Positions 1-4,307 of a stretch of 10,369 nt of DNA are shown one piece after another. The stretch lies in the NCBI GenBank assembly GCA_021777635.1, contig JAJYDI010000069.1:1-10369 (forward strand), given 5' to 3'. Source of the DNA: Pseudomonadota bacterium. GTDB taxonomy: Bacteria > Pseudomonadota > Gammaproteobacteria > Xanthomonadales > Rhodanobacteraceae. A program made the translations under genes and the position numbers. The notes under the pieces are model-generated. The model saw only the letters and a program-made list of their open reading frames with translations. It did not search any database and was not told where the DNA came from. Within the stretch, counting starts at the first letter, position 1; each line of letters begins with the position of its first letter.

Positions 1-253
1 CGAAAAGGTCGCAGTCACCGGCACCAAGCTCGACAACAAGCGCTATTTCCGCTTCACGGGCTATGTCGGCAACATGAAGTCGGCGTCGCTCAAGGATCTG
101 CTCGACAAGCACCCCGAGCGCGTGATCGAGATCGGCGTCAAGGGCATGCTGCCCAAGAACCCGCTCGGTCGCGCCATGTATCGCAAGCTCAAGGTCTACA
201 AGGGTGCGGAGCATCCGCACGCCGCCCAGCAGCCGCAGACGCTGGACATCTAA
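1..253 (+). CDS. rplM: 50S ribosomal protein L13, C-terminal part (5' end outside window)
   Basis: The reading frame is open from base 2 and codes for 83 residues ending in QPQTLDI. Landmarks of L13 are visible: the stretch [13 protein letters not shown], then the family signature around [23 protein letters not shown], and a C-terminal tail containing EHPH. L13 is an early-assembling protein of the large ribosomal subunit that binds 23S rRNA; full-length bacterial L13 is about 142 residues, so a little over half is present. The stop codon is nine bases before the rpsI start, the usual rplM-rpsI operon arrangement, so the two are almost certainly co-transcribed and co-regulated. Nothing is unusual in the visible part. 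Identification is by direct recognition of the family and is very secure; only the missing N-terminus cannot be assessed. Confidence 0.97.
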   Translation, partial: EKVAVTGTKLDNKRYFRFTGYVGNMKSASLKDLLDKHPERVIEIGVKGMLPKNPLGRAMYRKLKVYKGAEHPHAAQQPQTLDI

Positions 254-262
254 GGAACCGCC

Positions 263-658
263 ATGGCGATGACGCAGCAAAACTACGGCACCGGCCGTCG
301 CAAATCCTCCGCCGCGCGAGTGTTCCTGCGCAAGGGCGGCGGCGCGATCACGGTCAACGGCAAGACGCTCGAGCAGTTCTTCGGTCGCGAGACCTCGCGC
401 ATGATCGTGCGCCAGCCGCTGGAGCTGACCCAGATGACCGAGAAGTTCGACGTCATGGTCACGGTCGAGGGCGGTGGCATCACCGGCCAGGCCGGCGCCA
501 TCCGTCTCGGCATCGCGCGTGCCCTGGTCGAGTACGACGACACCCTAAAGTCGCCGCTGCGCAAGGCTGGTTTCATGACCCGCGACGCCCGCGAGGTCGA
601 GCGCAAGAAAGTCGGCCTTCACAAGGCCCGTCGCGCGACCCAGTTCTCCAAGCGCTGA
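263..658 (+). CDS. rpsI: 30S ribosomal protein S9
   Basis: The 131-residue product matches S9 throughout: the N-terminal [15 protein letters not shown], a middle [19 protein letters not shown] segment, and the C-terminal [22 protein letters not shown] ending in QFSKR. The C-terminal tail of S9 reaches the P-site tRNA in the small subunit, and the terminal basic SKR is preserved. Length equals the family norm of about 130. The start at 263 has a good ribosome binding site, AAGGAA at 252-257, which overlaps the rplM stop. A second ATG two codons downstream (269) would give a near-identical protein and is the main uncertainty. It lies nine bases after rplM, as in most bacteria. No dedicated promoter was seen, so it should be transcribed from the rplM promoter outside the window. 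Confidence 0.98.
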   Translation: MAMTQQNYGTGRRKSSAARVFLRKGGGAITVNGKTLEQFFGRETSRMIVRQPLELTQMTEKFDVMVTVEGGGITGQAGAIRLGIARALVEYDDTLKSPLRKAGFMTRDAREVERKKVGLHKARRATQFSKR

Positions 659-671
659 TCGCGTTCCCTCC

Positions 672-740
672 TGGGGAATCGTCTGATGGCAGGGCGAGCC
701 GGGTGCCGCCCACCAGGGAGGGTCCAAGCGAGCCCGCAGT
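672..740 (+). pseudogene. decayed tRNA-Gln-like copy
   Basis: The first 24 bases match the 5' end of the functional tRNA-Gln that begins at 744 at 20 positions, and all four differences are transitions. The acceptor 5' strand, position 8-9 spacer and D-arm are recognisable. The second half does not fold: no five-base anticodon stem with a CTG loop can be drawn, and the T-arm region (around 719-734) has lost the TTCGAAT loop, with only a vague resemblance at the 3' end (AGCCCGCAG against AGTCCCCCAG). Overall length to about 740 is close to that of a tRNA. I read it as a dead tandem duplicate between rpsI and the live tRNA. Alternatively it could be a fragment left by an earlier integration event at this locus. 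Confidence 0.6.
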
Positions 741-743
741 TTT

Positions 744-817
744 TGGGGGATCGTCTAATGGTAGGACTGCAGACTCTGACTCTGCCTATCTAGGTTCGAA
801 TCCTAGTCCCCCAGCCA
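744..817 (+). tRNA. tRNA-Gln (anticodon CUG), CCA encoded
   Basis: A complete cloverleaf can be drawn. The 7-bp acceptor stem pairs TGGGGGA (744-750) with TCCCCCA (807-813), followed by discriminator G814 and encoded CCA (815-817). The D-stem is GTCT with GGAC. The anticodon stem is GCAGA/TCTGC around the loop CTCTGAC, giving anticodon CTG, which reads glutamine codon CAG. The T-arm is CTAGG-TTCGAAT-CCTAG. A rho-independent terminator follows within 10 bases. The last 19 bases are the attachment core of the island that follows, so integration here left the tRNA intact. The T-stem has CCTAG where the outermost repeat at 3115 has CCTCG, suggesting the present 3' half was brought in by the element. 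Confidence 0.97.
799..817 (+). repeat. attL-type core: 3' end of tRNA-Gln
   Basis: AATCCTAGTCCCCCAGCCA, running from the T-loop to the CCA end of the tRNA, recurs exactly at 2935-2953 and with one mismatch at 3115-3132. Tyrosine integrases commonly use exactly this tRNA segment as the crossover core (established knowledge), so the repeat defines the left edge of an integrated element. No integrase gene is present to confirm it. Confidence 0.8.
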
Positions 818-824
818 GCTCTCT

Positions 825-852
825 AAACCCCTTGATTTTTAAGGGGTTTTTT
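825..852 (+). terminator. rho-independent terminator after tRNA-Gln
   Basis: A perfect 9-bp stem, AAACCCCTT (825-833) with AAGGGGTTT (841-849), has a 7-base loop and ends in a run of six T (847-852). It sits 7 bases after the tRNA CCA end. It lies inside the island boundary, so it was probably imported with the element to replace the native terminator now at 3140-3167. Confidence 0.88.
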
Positions 853-873
853 CATTTCGGCGCTTACCACTTG

Positions 874-890
874 GGACACTTTTTGGGACA
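874..890 (+). repeat. left copy of 17-base direct repeat, candidate integrase arm site
   Basis: GGACACTTTTTGGGACA occurs here and again at 2855-2871. This copy starts 56 bases inside the left core and the other ends 63 bases before the right core, so the two sit near-symmetrically just inside the island ends. Read on the minus strand each holds two TGTCCC-type words about one helical turn apart, the layout expected of arm-type integrase binding sites. The repeat is observed; the binding role is inference. Confidence 0.6.
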
Positions 891-936
891 AAGTGCCGGG
901 GTCGAAGCCGATGCGCCACGCTGACCTGCCGGGGCA

Positions 937-1244
937 GATTCAACTCTGAAACCCGGACTCTCAACCACCCCGCTACTCAAAGCGGGGGGACGTCGGCACT
1001 GGAGGCCGATTTCTTCTTCGCCGATCCCTACGCGGCCTGGCAGCGCGGCAGCAACGAGAACGCCAACGGCCTGACTCGACAATACCTGCCGCACGGCCTC
1101 GACTTCAGCGCCATCACCGATACCCAACTGCGCGCCATCGAAGATCGCCTCAACCACCGGCCGCGCAAAACGCTAGGCTATCGCTCACCCCTCGTCGTGT
1201 TCGCCGAGGGCACCGTCAACCCTGTTGCGAATCAGAGTTGAATC
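937..1244 (+). mobile_element. internally deleted IS30-family element, 308 bp
   Basis: The segment is bounded by a perfect 13-bp inverted repeat, GATTCAACTCTGA (937-949) and TCAGAGTTGAATC (1232-1244). Inside is the C-terminal end of an IS30-family transposase on the plus strand, whose stop codon lies within the right repeat, a frequent IS30 arrangement. Full IS30-family elements are about 1 kb, so roughly two thirds is missing while both ends survive. GCCGGGG flanks both sides (928-934 and 1246-1252), offset 2 and 1 bases from the repeats; this could be a target duplication or a coincidence in GC-rich DNA. With both ends intact it could in principle be moved by a transposase supplied in trans. 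Confidence 0.8.
993..1241 (+). pseudogene. IS30-family transposase, C-terminal remnant
   Basis: The open plus-strand frame reads LEADFFFADPYAAWQRG, then SNENANGLTRQYLP, LNHRPRKTLGYRSP and VVFAEG, ending in VANQS. This is the C-terminal third of an IS30-type DDE transposase. The WQRGSNENANG block contains the final catalytic glutamate of the DDE triad (SNEN), followed by the conserved NxRPRKTLGY motif. The two upstream aspartates, the helix-turn-helix N-terminus and any start codon are absent, so it cannot make an active enzyme. Before about base 993 the frame stays open to the left repeat but no longer resembles the family, so the deletion joint lies near 990. The internal deletion explains the loss better than point-mutation decay, because the surviving part has no frameshift. 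Confidence 0.88.
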
Positions 1245-1534
1245 CGCCGGGGGAACTTGGCACTTCCGGCTGGTAGTCCCTAGAACGCTCCAACAAGCCC
1301 TAGGCGGGCGTAGCGTAATCAAAGCAAGCCTAGAGACCCGCGCCTCCCTAGGGCACGCCTAGGCGCTCTGATCCTTGCGCGGCGCTACGCTTCGCTCTTC
1401 GAGAGTATCGGGAGCCAGATCGTGCCAAAACCCACGATTTAGGATTTGCACGCCAAATGTAAAAGTGATGATTTTGATTCATCTGGAACATAGTTGACAT
1501 GAAACCTTTTATTTATTGCTAGATTCAAGGTGTT
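1245..1534. other. non-coding island DNA with a CCTAG cluster and a switch to AT-rich sequence
   Basis: No convincing gene is seen here. From 1279 to 1362 the word CCTAG occurs five times (1279, 1299, 1329, 1347, 1358), two of them inside longer palindromes: CCCTAGGG at 1346-1353 and CGCCTAGGCG at 1356-1365. An 8-base inverted repeat, GCGTAGCG (1308-1315) with CGCTACGC (1383-1390), brackets most of the cluster. At about 1440 composition changes abruptly from GC-rich to AT-rich, which marks a junction between DNA of different origin. Confidence 0.6.
1494..1525 (+). promoter_or_regulatory. possible promoter with consensus -35 box
   Basis: A perfect TTGACA (1494-1499) stands in AT-rich DNA. The best -10 candidate is an extended form, TGCTAGATT, with hexamer TAGATT at 1520-1525, but its spacing of 20 bases is longer than usual. 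It points toward the small plus-strand frame at 1535 and antisense to the 1595-1942 gene. AT-rich DNA yields promoter-like words by chance, so this is weak. Confidence 0.25.
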
Positions 1535-1654
1535 ATGAATTCAGCAAATCGTTGTATAAATTTGAAAATAAGCATAAAATTCCTAATCGACAAACTATAT
1601 ATTATATTTTGTTTTAACTTTTTTCAATACTTCTTTAGAACTTTTTTCATTTAA
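1535..1654 (+). CDS. possible 39-residue hydrophobic peptide, antisense to the neighbouring gene's 3' end
   Basis: ATG at 1535 is preceded by AAGGTG a couple of bases upstream and by the TTGACA at 1494. The 39-codon frame ends at TAA 1652-1654. After a short polar start (MNSANRC) the product is dominated by Ile, Phe, Leu and Tyr with scattered Lys, for example LYIIFCFNFFQYFF, which would suit a small membrane peptide. Its last 60 bases lie opposite the 3' end of the 1595-1942 gene, so transcripts would be convergent and overlapping. No family is recognised. AT-rich antisense DNA naturally gives Phe/Ile-rich frames, so chance is the leading alternative. The case for it is only the combination of a -35 box, a Shine-Dalgarno-like sequence and an ATG. 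Confidence 0.2.
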   Translation: MNSANRCINLKISIKFLIDKLYIIFCFNFFQYFFRTFFI

Positions 1655-1942
1655 CACAGCTTCTATTTTTTTAACCCTTTCGTTAAATATATCAGAGGCC
1701 TCTTTTTTCAGCATTTCTTTTGAATTAACCGAACCATTTGATTCGTTCGCTATTTTTTCTATAACGTATTCAATTGTATGCTTGAACGATTCATTTGACT
1801 TTAAAATCGCCGCAATGGCTTTTTTATAATTGACGTTTTCTTCTATGACACCAAGAGTTTCGTCAACAAGTGCCTGTTTTTCTTTTCTGAGCCTTTCAAG
1901 TTCTTCTATTAAAATAGTTATATGTGACGGATTCAGCGGCAT
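1595..1942 (-). CDS. small Lys/Glu-rich helical protein of unknown function (island cargo, paralogue A)
   Basis: This 115-residue protein is not assigned to a known family. Residues 8-35 (ITILIEELERLRKEKQ and on) have the heptad look of an amphipathic or coiled-coil helix, and most of the rest is also helix-prone and rich in Lys and Glu. Residues 35-59 (ENVNYKKAI, then KSNESFKHTIEY) align with residues 58-82 of the product of the gene immediately upstream, with 10 identities in 26 positions, so the two are paralogues. No signal peptide or membrane segment is seen. The coding DNA is strongly AT-rich against a GC-rich chromosome, indicating recent transfer. It starts 36 bases after the upstream stop, so the pair is probably one transcript. 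The start ATG at 1942 has only a weak ribosome binding site. Confidence 0.75.
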   Translation of the reverse strand: MPLNPSHITILIEELERLRKEKQALVDETLGVIEENVNYKKAIAAILKSNESFKHTIEYVIEKIANESNGSVNSKEMLKKEASDIFNERVKKIEAVLNEKSSKEVLKKVKTKYNI

Positions 1943-1978
1943 GTGTTTATTCTCGAATTATTAGTTATGGTTTCTGAA

Positions 1979-2311
1979 CTATCTGATTTTTTTCTGTACT
2001 TCTTCAAAAGTATTTTTATAGACAGATTCCAGTTCTTTTTGTTCGATATGGTATTTATTTTTGAAATGTTCAAGTGTATACGAAAACGCATCGTTGTCTT
2101 TAACCATATTTAATATTGATTTTTCGTATTGTTTATTTTCGTATTTGTGCCTGGACAAATGATCGTATTGGGCGCTTATCATTTCATATTCTGCCGATAT
2201 TTCTCTAGACAGCATGTTTTGTGGAGAACGCCTCTTCCTTTGTTTTCTGCTAAGTGCCGCGTGAGCCTCGGCGTCTCTTCTCAATATTGCTTGAAATAAG
2301 TACGGGTCCAT
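1979..2311 (-). CDS. small basic helical protein of unknown function (island cargo, paralogue B)
   Basis: The 110-residue product begins MDPYLFQAILRRDAEAHAAL, continues with a strongly basic patch at residues 21-29 (SRKQRKRRS), then long helix-prone stretches. Residues 58-82 (ENKQYEKSI, then KDNDAFSYTLEH) match paralogue A. I chose ATG 2311 because AGGA lies about 7 bases upstream; an in-frame GTG at 2329 would add six residues but has no evident ribosome binding site. The basic patch could bind nucleic acid, which is speculation. The N-terminal codons are less AT-rich than the rest. The deleted IS5 element ends only 22 bases upstream, so any original promoter has been displaced or supplied by the insertion. 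No known family is recognised. Confidence 0.72.
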   Translation of the reverse strand: MDPYLFQAILRRDAEAHAALSRKQRKRRSPQNMLSREISAEYEMISAQYDHLSRHKYENKQYEKSILNMVKDNDAFSYTLEHFKNKYHIEQKELESVYKNTFEEVQKKIR

Positions 2312-2332
2312 TGAGAGTCCTGTATACACACT

Positions 2333-2801
2333 ATAGAGCAGTTTGAAGAACCGGTTTTTGAACTCGCCGCATGCTGCCTGATCGATTGCGTGGCGCGGCG
2401 CGTCTTCGAGCTGGTCGCTGCTGTTGCCTTTCGCTTCGTTCTGAACTTCGTTTTATCCTGCTCCAGGCGCACGTTCCCTGTGCGCTGACCTCATCCGCTC
2501 GCATGCGCCTGCTGCTGCAGATGAACCATCGTCCCTTGGGGACTTCCGCTGGTCGTGCGGCGGGCGACCATCCTTGCGCGGGTCACGGCCTTCGTTGCGC
2601 ATCGATTCCAGCTTCGTGCGGAAGATCGCCCAAGGCACGATGGTGTTCAGCGCCACCAGCGGATCGCCCAGCGCCTGCAGCTTGCGCTGCCGGATCTCCT
2701 GATCAAACAATCCCAGCGGGCGAGAGGTCATCCGGCAAACTCCAAGCGGGTCACTTCACTTTGACACCGGCGGCGCGGGGAGGTTTCGCAAACTGCTCTA
2801 T
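2333..2801 (-). mobile_element. internally deleted IS5-family element, about 470 bp
   Basis: The ends carry an inverted repeat: ATAGAGCAGTTTG (2333-2345) is the exact reverse complement of 2789-2801, and extending inward gives 17 matches in 20. The segment contains the N-terminal part of an IS5-family transposase on the minus strand, 70 bases inside the 2801 end, as expected for the 5' side. IS5-family elements are usually 0.85-1.3 kb, so at least 400 bases are missing. TA-containing sequence borders the GAGC/GCTC tips on both sides (CTATA and TATGA), consistent with a short TA-type target duplication. Its GC-rich composition contrasts with the AT-rich cargo genes beside it. Confidence 0.75.
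2453..2731 (-). pseudogene. IS5-family transposase, N-terminal remnant
   Basis: The minus-strand frame starts MTSRPLGLFDQEIRQRKL and continues with DPLVALNTIVPWAIFRTKLE and KDGRPPHD. This is the N-terminal domain of IS5-group transposases, which typically read GFFD..., DPL..LN..VPWE.FRP.LE, then GRPP(Y/F)D. After residue 60 the similarity stops abruptly and the frame runs through unrelated sequence (QRKSPRDDG onward) to a stop at 2453. The whole catalytic DDE core is therefore missing and the product could not transpose. The clean end of homology followed by the other terminal repeat indicates an internal deletion. The leftover frame probably has no function. Confidence 0.8.
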
Positions 2802-2854
2802 GAACTACAACATCCGTATAACATAAAGATGCGCAAGGTTTGTTAGCTTGCCTT

Positions 2855-2871
2855 GGACACTTTTTGGGACA
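2855..2871 (+). repeat. right copy of 17-base direct repeat, candidate integrase arm site
   Basis: This is identical to 874-890 and in the same orientation. It lies 63 bases before the exact core copy at 2935-2953. Together the pair supports 799-2953 being one excisable unit whose circular joint would place one arm repeat on each side of the core. Confidence 0.6.
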
Positions 2872-2934
2872 CTCCAAATACCACCTGTCGAAAGGAAAGC
2901 CATAGTAATCAATGGTTTAGAGCGCCGGCAGGAA

Positions 2935-2953
2935 AATCCTAGTCCCCCAGCCA
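2935..2953 (+). repeat. attR-type core, exact copy of the tRNA-Gln 3' end
   Basis: All 19 bases match 799-817. There is no tRNA 5' half upstream: the sequence before it (GCCGGCAGGAA) cannot form a T-arm or anticodon arm, so this is not a tRNA gene. It marks the right edge of the 799-2953 island unit. Its last seven bases, CCAGCCA, form part of the left arm of the large hairpin at 2947-2996. Confidence 0.8.
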
Positions 2954-2996
2954 ATACGCCGCGGGCCCCGTTAGGGGCCCGCGGCGTATTGGCTGG
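2947..2996. repeat. perfect 23-bp stem hairpin with GTTA loop overlapping the att core
   Basis: Bases 2947-2969 are the exact reverse complement of 2974-2996, with the 4-base loop GTTA at 2970-2973. The stem is mostly G and C, so in RNA it would be extremely stable. There is no T-run afterwards (CGGGGAAGG follows), so it is not a textbook terminator, though the inner TATT could be a relic of one. The outer six pairs use CCAGCC of the tRNA-end repeat paired with GGCTGG, tying the palindrome directly to the attachment core. Confidence 0.9.
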
Positions 2997-3023
2997 CGGG
3001 GAAGGCAAGCCGGACTTGTTCGG

Positions 3024-3109
3024 CGCTTTCGGCAGGACAGCCGAAAGCGGACAGCGAGCCGCATCGCGGCGAAGCTGGCCCCGAAGGGGCTCAGACCAGT
3101 GACGGTCTG
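3024..3109. repeat. series of three further hairpins
   Basis: Three stems follow one another. CGCTTTCGGC (3024-3033) pairs with GCCGAAAGCG (3040-3049), 10 bp with a 6-base loop. GCCCC (3078-3082) pairs with GGGGC (3086-3090) around GAA. CAGACC (3092-3097) pairs with GGTCTG (3104-3109) around AGTGAC. With the 23-bp hairpin before and the terminator after, the 2947-3167 stretch looks like a structured RNA or a decayed attachment region. No known RNA family is recognised. Confidence 0.5.
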
Positions 3110-3114
3110 CGCAT

Positions 3115-3132
3115 ATCCTCGTCCCCCAGCCA
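3115..3132 (+). repeat. third, outer copy of the tRNA-Gln 3' end (one mismatch)
   Basis: ATCCTCGTCCCCCAGCCA differs from the tRNA only by C instead of A at 3120. It is followed 7 bases later by a standard terminator, the context expected of an original tRNA 3' end. I infer it is the displaced chromosomal end from an earlier or larger integration, with 2954-3132 the remnant of a second tandem element. Confidence 0.6.
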
Positions 3133-3139
3133 CCAGCCC

Positions 3140-3167
3140 AGGCCCCGCTCGCGCGGGGCCTTCTTTT
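3140..3167 (+). terminator. rho-independent terminator, probably native to the tRNA-Gln locus
   Basis: AGGCCCCGC (3140-3148) pairs perfectly with GCGGGGCCT (3153-3161) around a TCGC loop, followed by TTCTTTT (3161-3167). Its position just after the outer tRNA-end copy suggests it terminated the tRNA-Gln transcript before the island integrated. Confidence 0.85.
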
Positions 3168-3330
3168 CGGCGTCTGAGTGATGACGGCAAAGTCGCCGAA
3201 GGCCAGAGTGGTCGTCATCGGTTGGCTCCCGCATTGGTGGACTTCTCGAGCACGCGCGCGTCGCCGCTCGCGGCCCGGCACCATCACATGCCGTATCCGG
3301 GAGTTTTGCGCAGGGCGGCCCTACAATCCG
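3168..3330. other. intergenic region upstream of the DUF3025 gene
   Basis: No RNA gene or family-matching protein is seen. The DUF3025 frame is open back to 3178, but those 51 extra codons (Arg-rich, no family resemblance) are unlikely to be coding. TACAAT at 3322-3327 is a fair -10 box seven bases before an ATG at 3334, suggesting transcription starts at or beside the start codon; no good -35 is visible. Confidence 0.4.
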
Positions 3331-4185
3331 ATGATGCGATTCAACCCGCCCGCCCGTGGCGAGGTCGATGCCGCGGTCTTTGATCGCCCCGCCTTCGCCG
3401 AGCTAGCCCCTTTTCGCGATTTGCTGGCTCTTGGCGACTGGCCCGGATTGCCGGCATTGCAGGCGCGGCTGCAGCCGTTGTGGCATCGGCATACCGGAGC
3501 GCCGCTGGCGTTCGTGGATGCGCAATCTCCGGGCGATGATGGACTGCATTACGAGCAGCGGATCAGGCAGCGCGGCGTCATTGCCACGCGCCGGCACAAC
3601 TGGCACGACCTGCTCAATGCGCTGGTCTGGAAGTGTTACCCAGCCATCAAGTCGGCACTGAATGTGCGCCAGACCGATTGCATCGCGCAGGTGGGCAGGC
3701 GACAGCGCACGCGTGCCCAGCAGGCGCTGACCCACTTCGACGAGGCCGGCGCGGTGATGATCGTGCGCGATGCCAGTCTGATGGCACTGTGGGATGCGCA
3801 CGACTGGATCGGCTTGTTCCTGCTTCAGCGCGAGGCCTGGTGCGATGGTCGTATCACCTTGCAGGTGCCGGGGCATGCACTGCTCGAACATGCGCTGTGC
3901 CCGCATATGCTGCTGACGGCTAAGGCTTTGGCTTTTCTCGATGACGGAGGTCGTCGCGACAGCACCGCGGTCGATGTCGGGGTAGCCGCGGCAGTTGCCG
4001 CGCCAGCTTGCCTGCTCGATCCTCAGGAGCTGCGACCGCTGCCGTTGTCGGGTATTCCGGGCTGGCACGATGCAGCGCAGGACAGGGCGTTCTATCGTCA
4101 TGCGCCGTGCTTTCGGCCGCTGCGCGCAGGGCGGCGATACCCGCCTGCGCTGCCATGGGCCTCCACGACCGGCGCGACGGCTTGA
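3331..4185 (+). CDS. DUF3025 domain-containing protein
   Basis: With the start at 3331 the product is 284 residues. The family hallmark RRHNWHDLLNALVWKCYP (residues 87-104), followed by IKSALN (106-111), is plain. Other conserved stretches are RTRAQQALTHFDEAGAV (126-142), LLPxxxxGIPGWH-like sequence at 237-246, and FYRHAPCFRPLR (254-265). DUF3025 proteins occur across beta- and gammaproteobacteria and have no established biochemical role that I know of; no signal peptide or TM segment is visible, so it is probably cytoplasmic. I prefer 3331 or 3334 over the longer open frame from 3178 because similarity begins near there and because of a -10-like TACAAT immediately upstream. No clear ribosome binding site precedes either ATG, which fits leaderless translation. 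The downstream gene starts 122 bases later and may have its own promoter. Confidence 0.85.
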   Translation: MMRFNPPARGEVDAAVFDRPAFAELAPFRDLLALGDWPGLPALQARLQPLWHRHTGAPLAFVDAQSPGDDGLHYEQRIRQRGVIATRRHNWHDLLNALVWKCYPAIKSALNVRQTDCIAQVGRRQRTRAQQALTHFDEAGAVMIVRDASLMALWDAHDWIGLFLLQREAWCDGRITLQVPGHALLEHALCPHMLLTAKALAFLDDGGRRDSTAVDVGVAAAVAAPACLLDPQELRPLPLSGIPGWHDAAQDRAFYRHAPCFRPLRAGRRYPPALPWASTTGATA

Positions 4186-4307
4186 CCTTGGCATCTGGAC
4201 AGCCGGCCGTAACCCGTTGCGCTTGGAATATGATCATGCATACGGCGTGGCGCATGCTTGGCGATGTGTCACCCTGAGCGCGTCACGAAAGGCGTTCGCC
4301 ATTCATC

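Noticed and set aside
664..678. Terminator directly after rpsI (TTCCC with GGGAA)
   Set aside because: Only 5 bp with no T-run, and it overlaps the tRNA-like copy.
864..1157. 97-residue minus-strand open frame across the IS30 remnant
   Set aside because: It is antisense to the recognisable transposase fragment and runs through the inverted repeat and the 17-base repeat; no family resemblance.
1279..1365. CRISPR-like array from the CCTAG repeats
   Set aside because: The repeat unit is only five bases and the spacings (20, 30, 18, 11) are irregular; no cas genes are present.
2281..2472. 63-residue minus-strand frame at the left part of the IS5 remnant
   Set aside because: It crosses the IS end into island DNA, is out of frame with paralogue B, and matches no transposase region.
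2848..3102. 84-residue plus-strand open frame with PRAPLGARGVLAGG
   Set aside because: The apparent motif is only the translation of the 23-bp hairpin, and a near mirror reading occurs on the other strand.
3071..3132. A second full tRNA ending at the 3115-3132 copy
   Set aside because: The CAGACC/GGTCTG stem has a 6-base loop, there is no D-arm or acceptor 5' strand, and no T-loop precedes CCTCG.
2805..3287. 160-residue minus-strand open frame covering the hairpins and both right-hand att copies
   Set aside because: It reads through perfect palindromes, att repeats and a terminator; its composition is explained by those structures and it matches no family.
3178..3330. N-terminal extension of the DUF3025 protein back to 3178
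   Set aside because: The 51 codons are Arg-rich with no family similarity and no ribosome binding site; the open frame is expected in GC-rich DNA.
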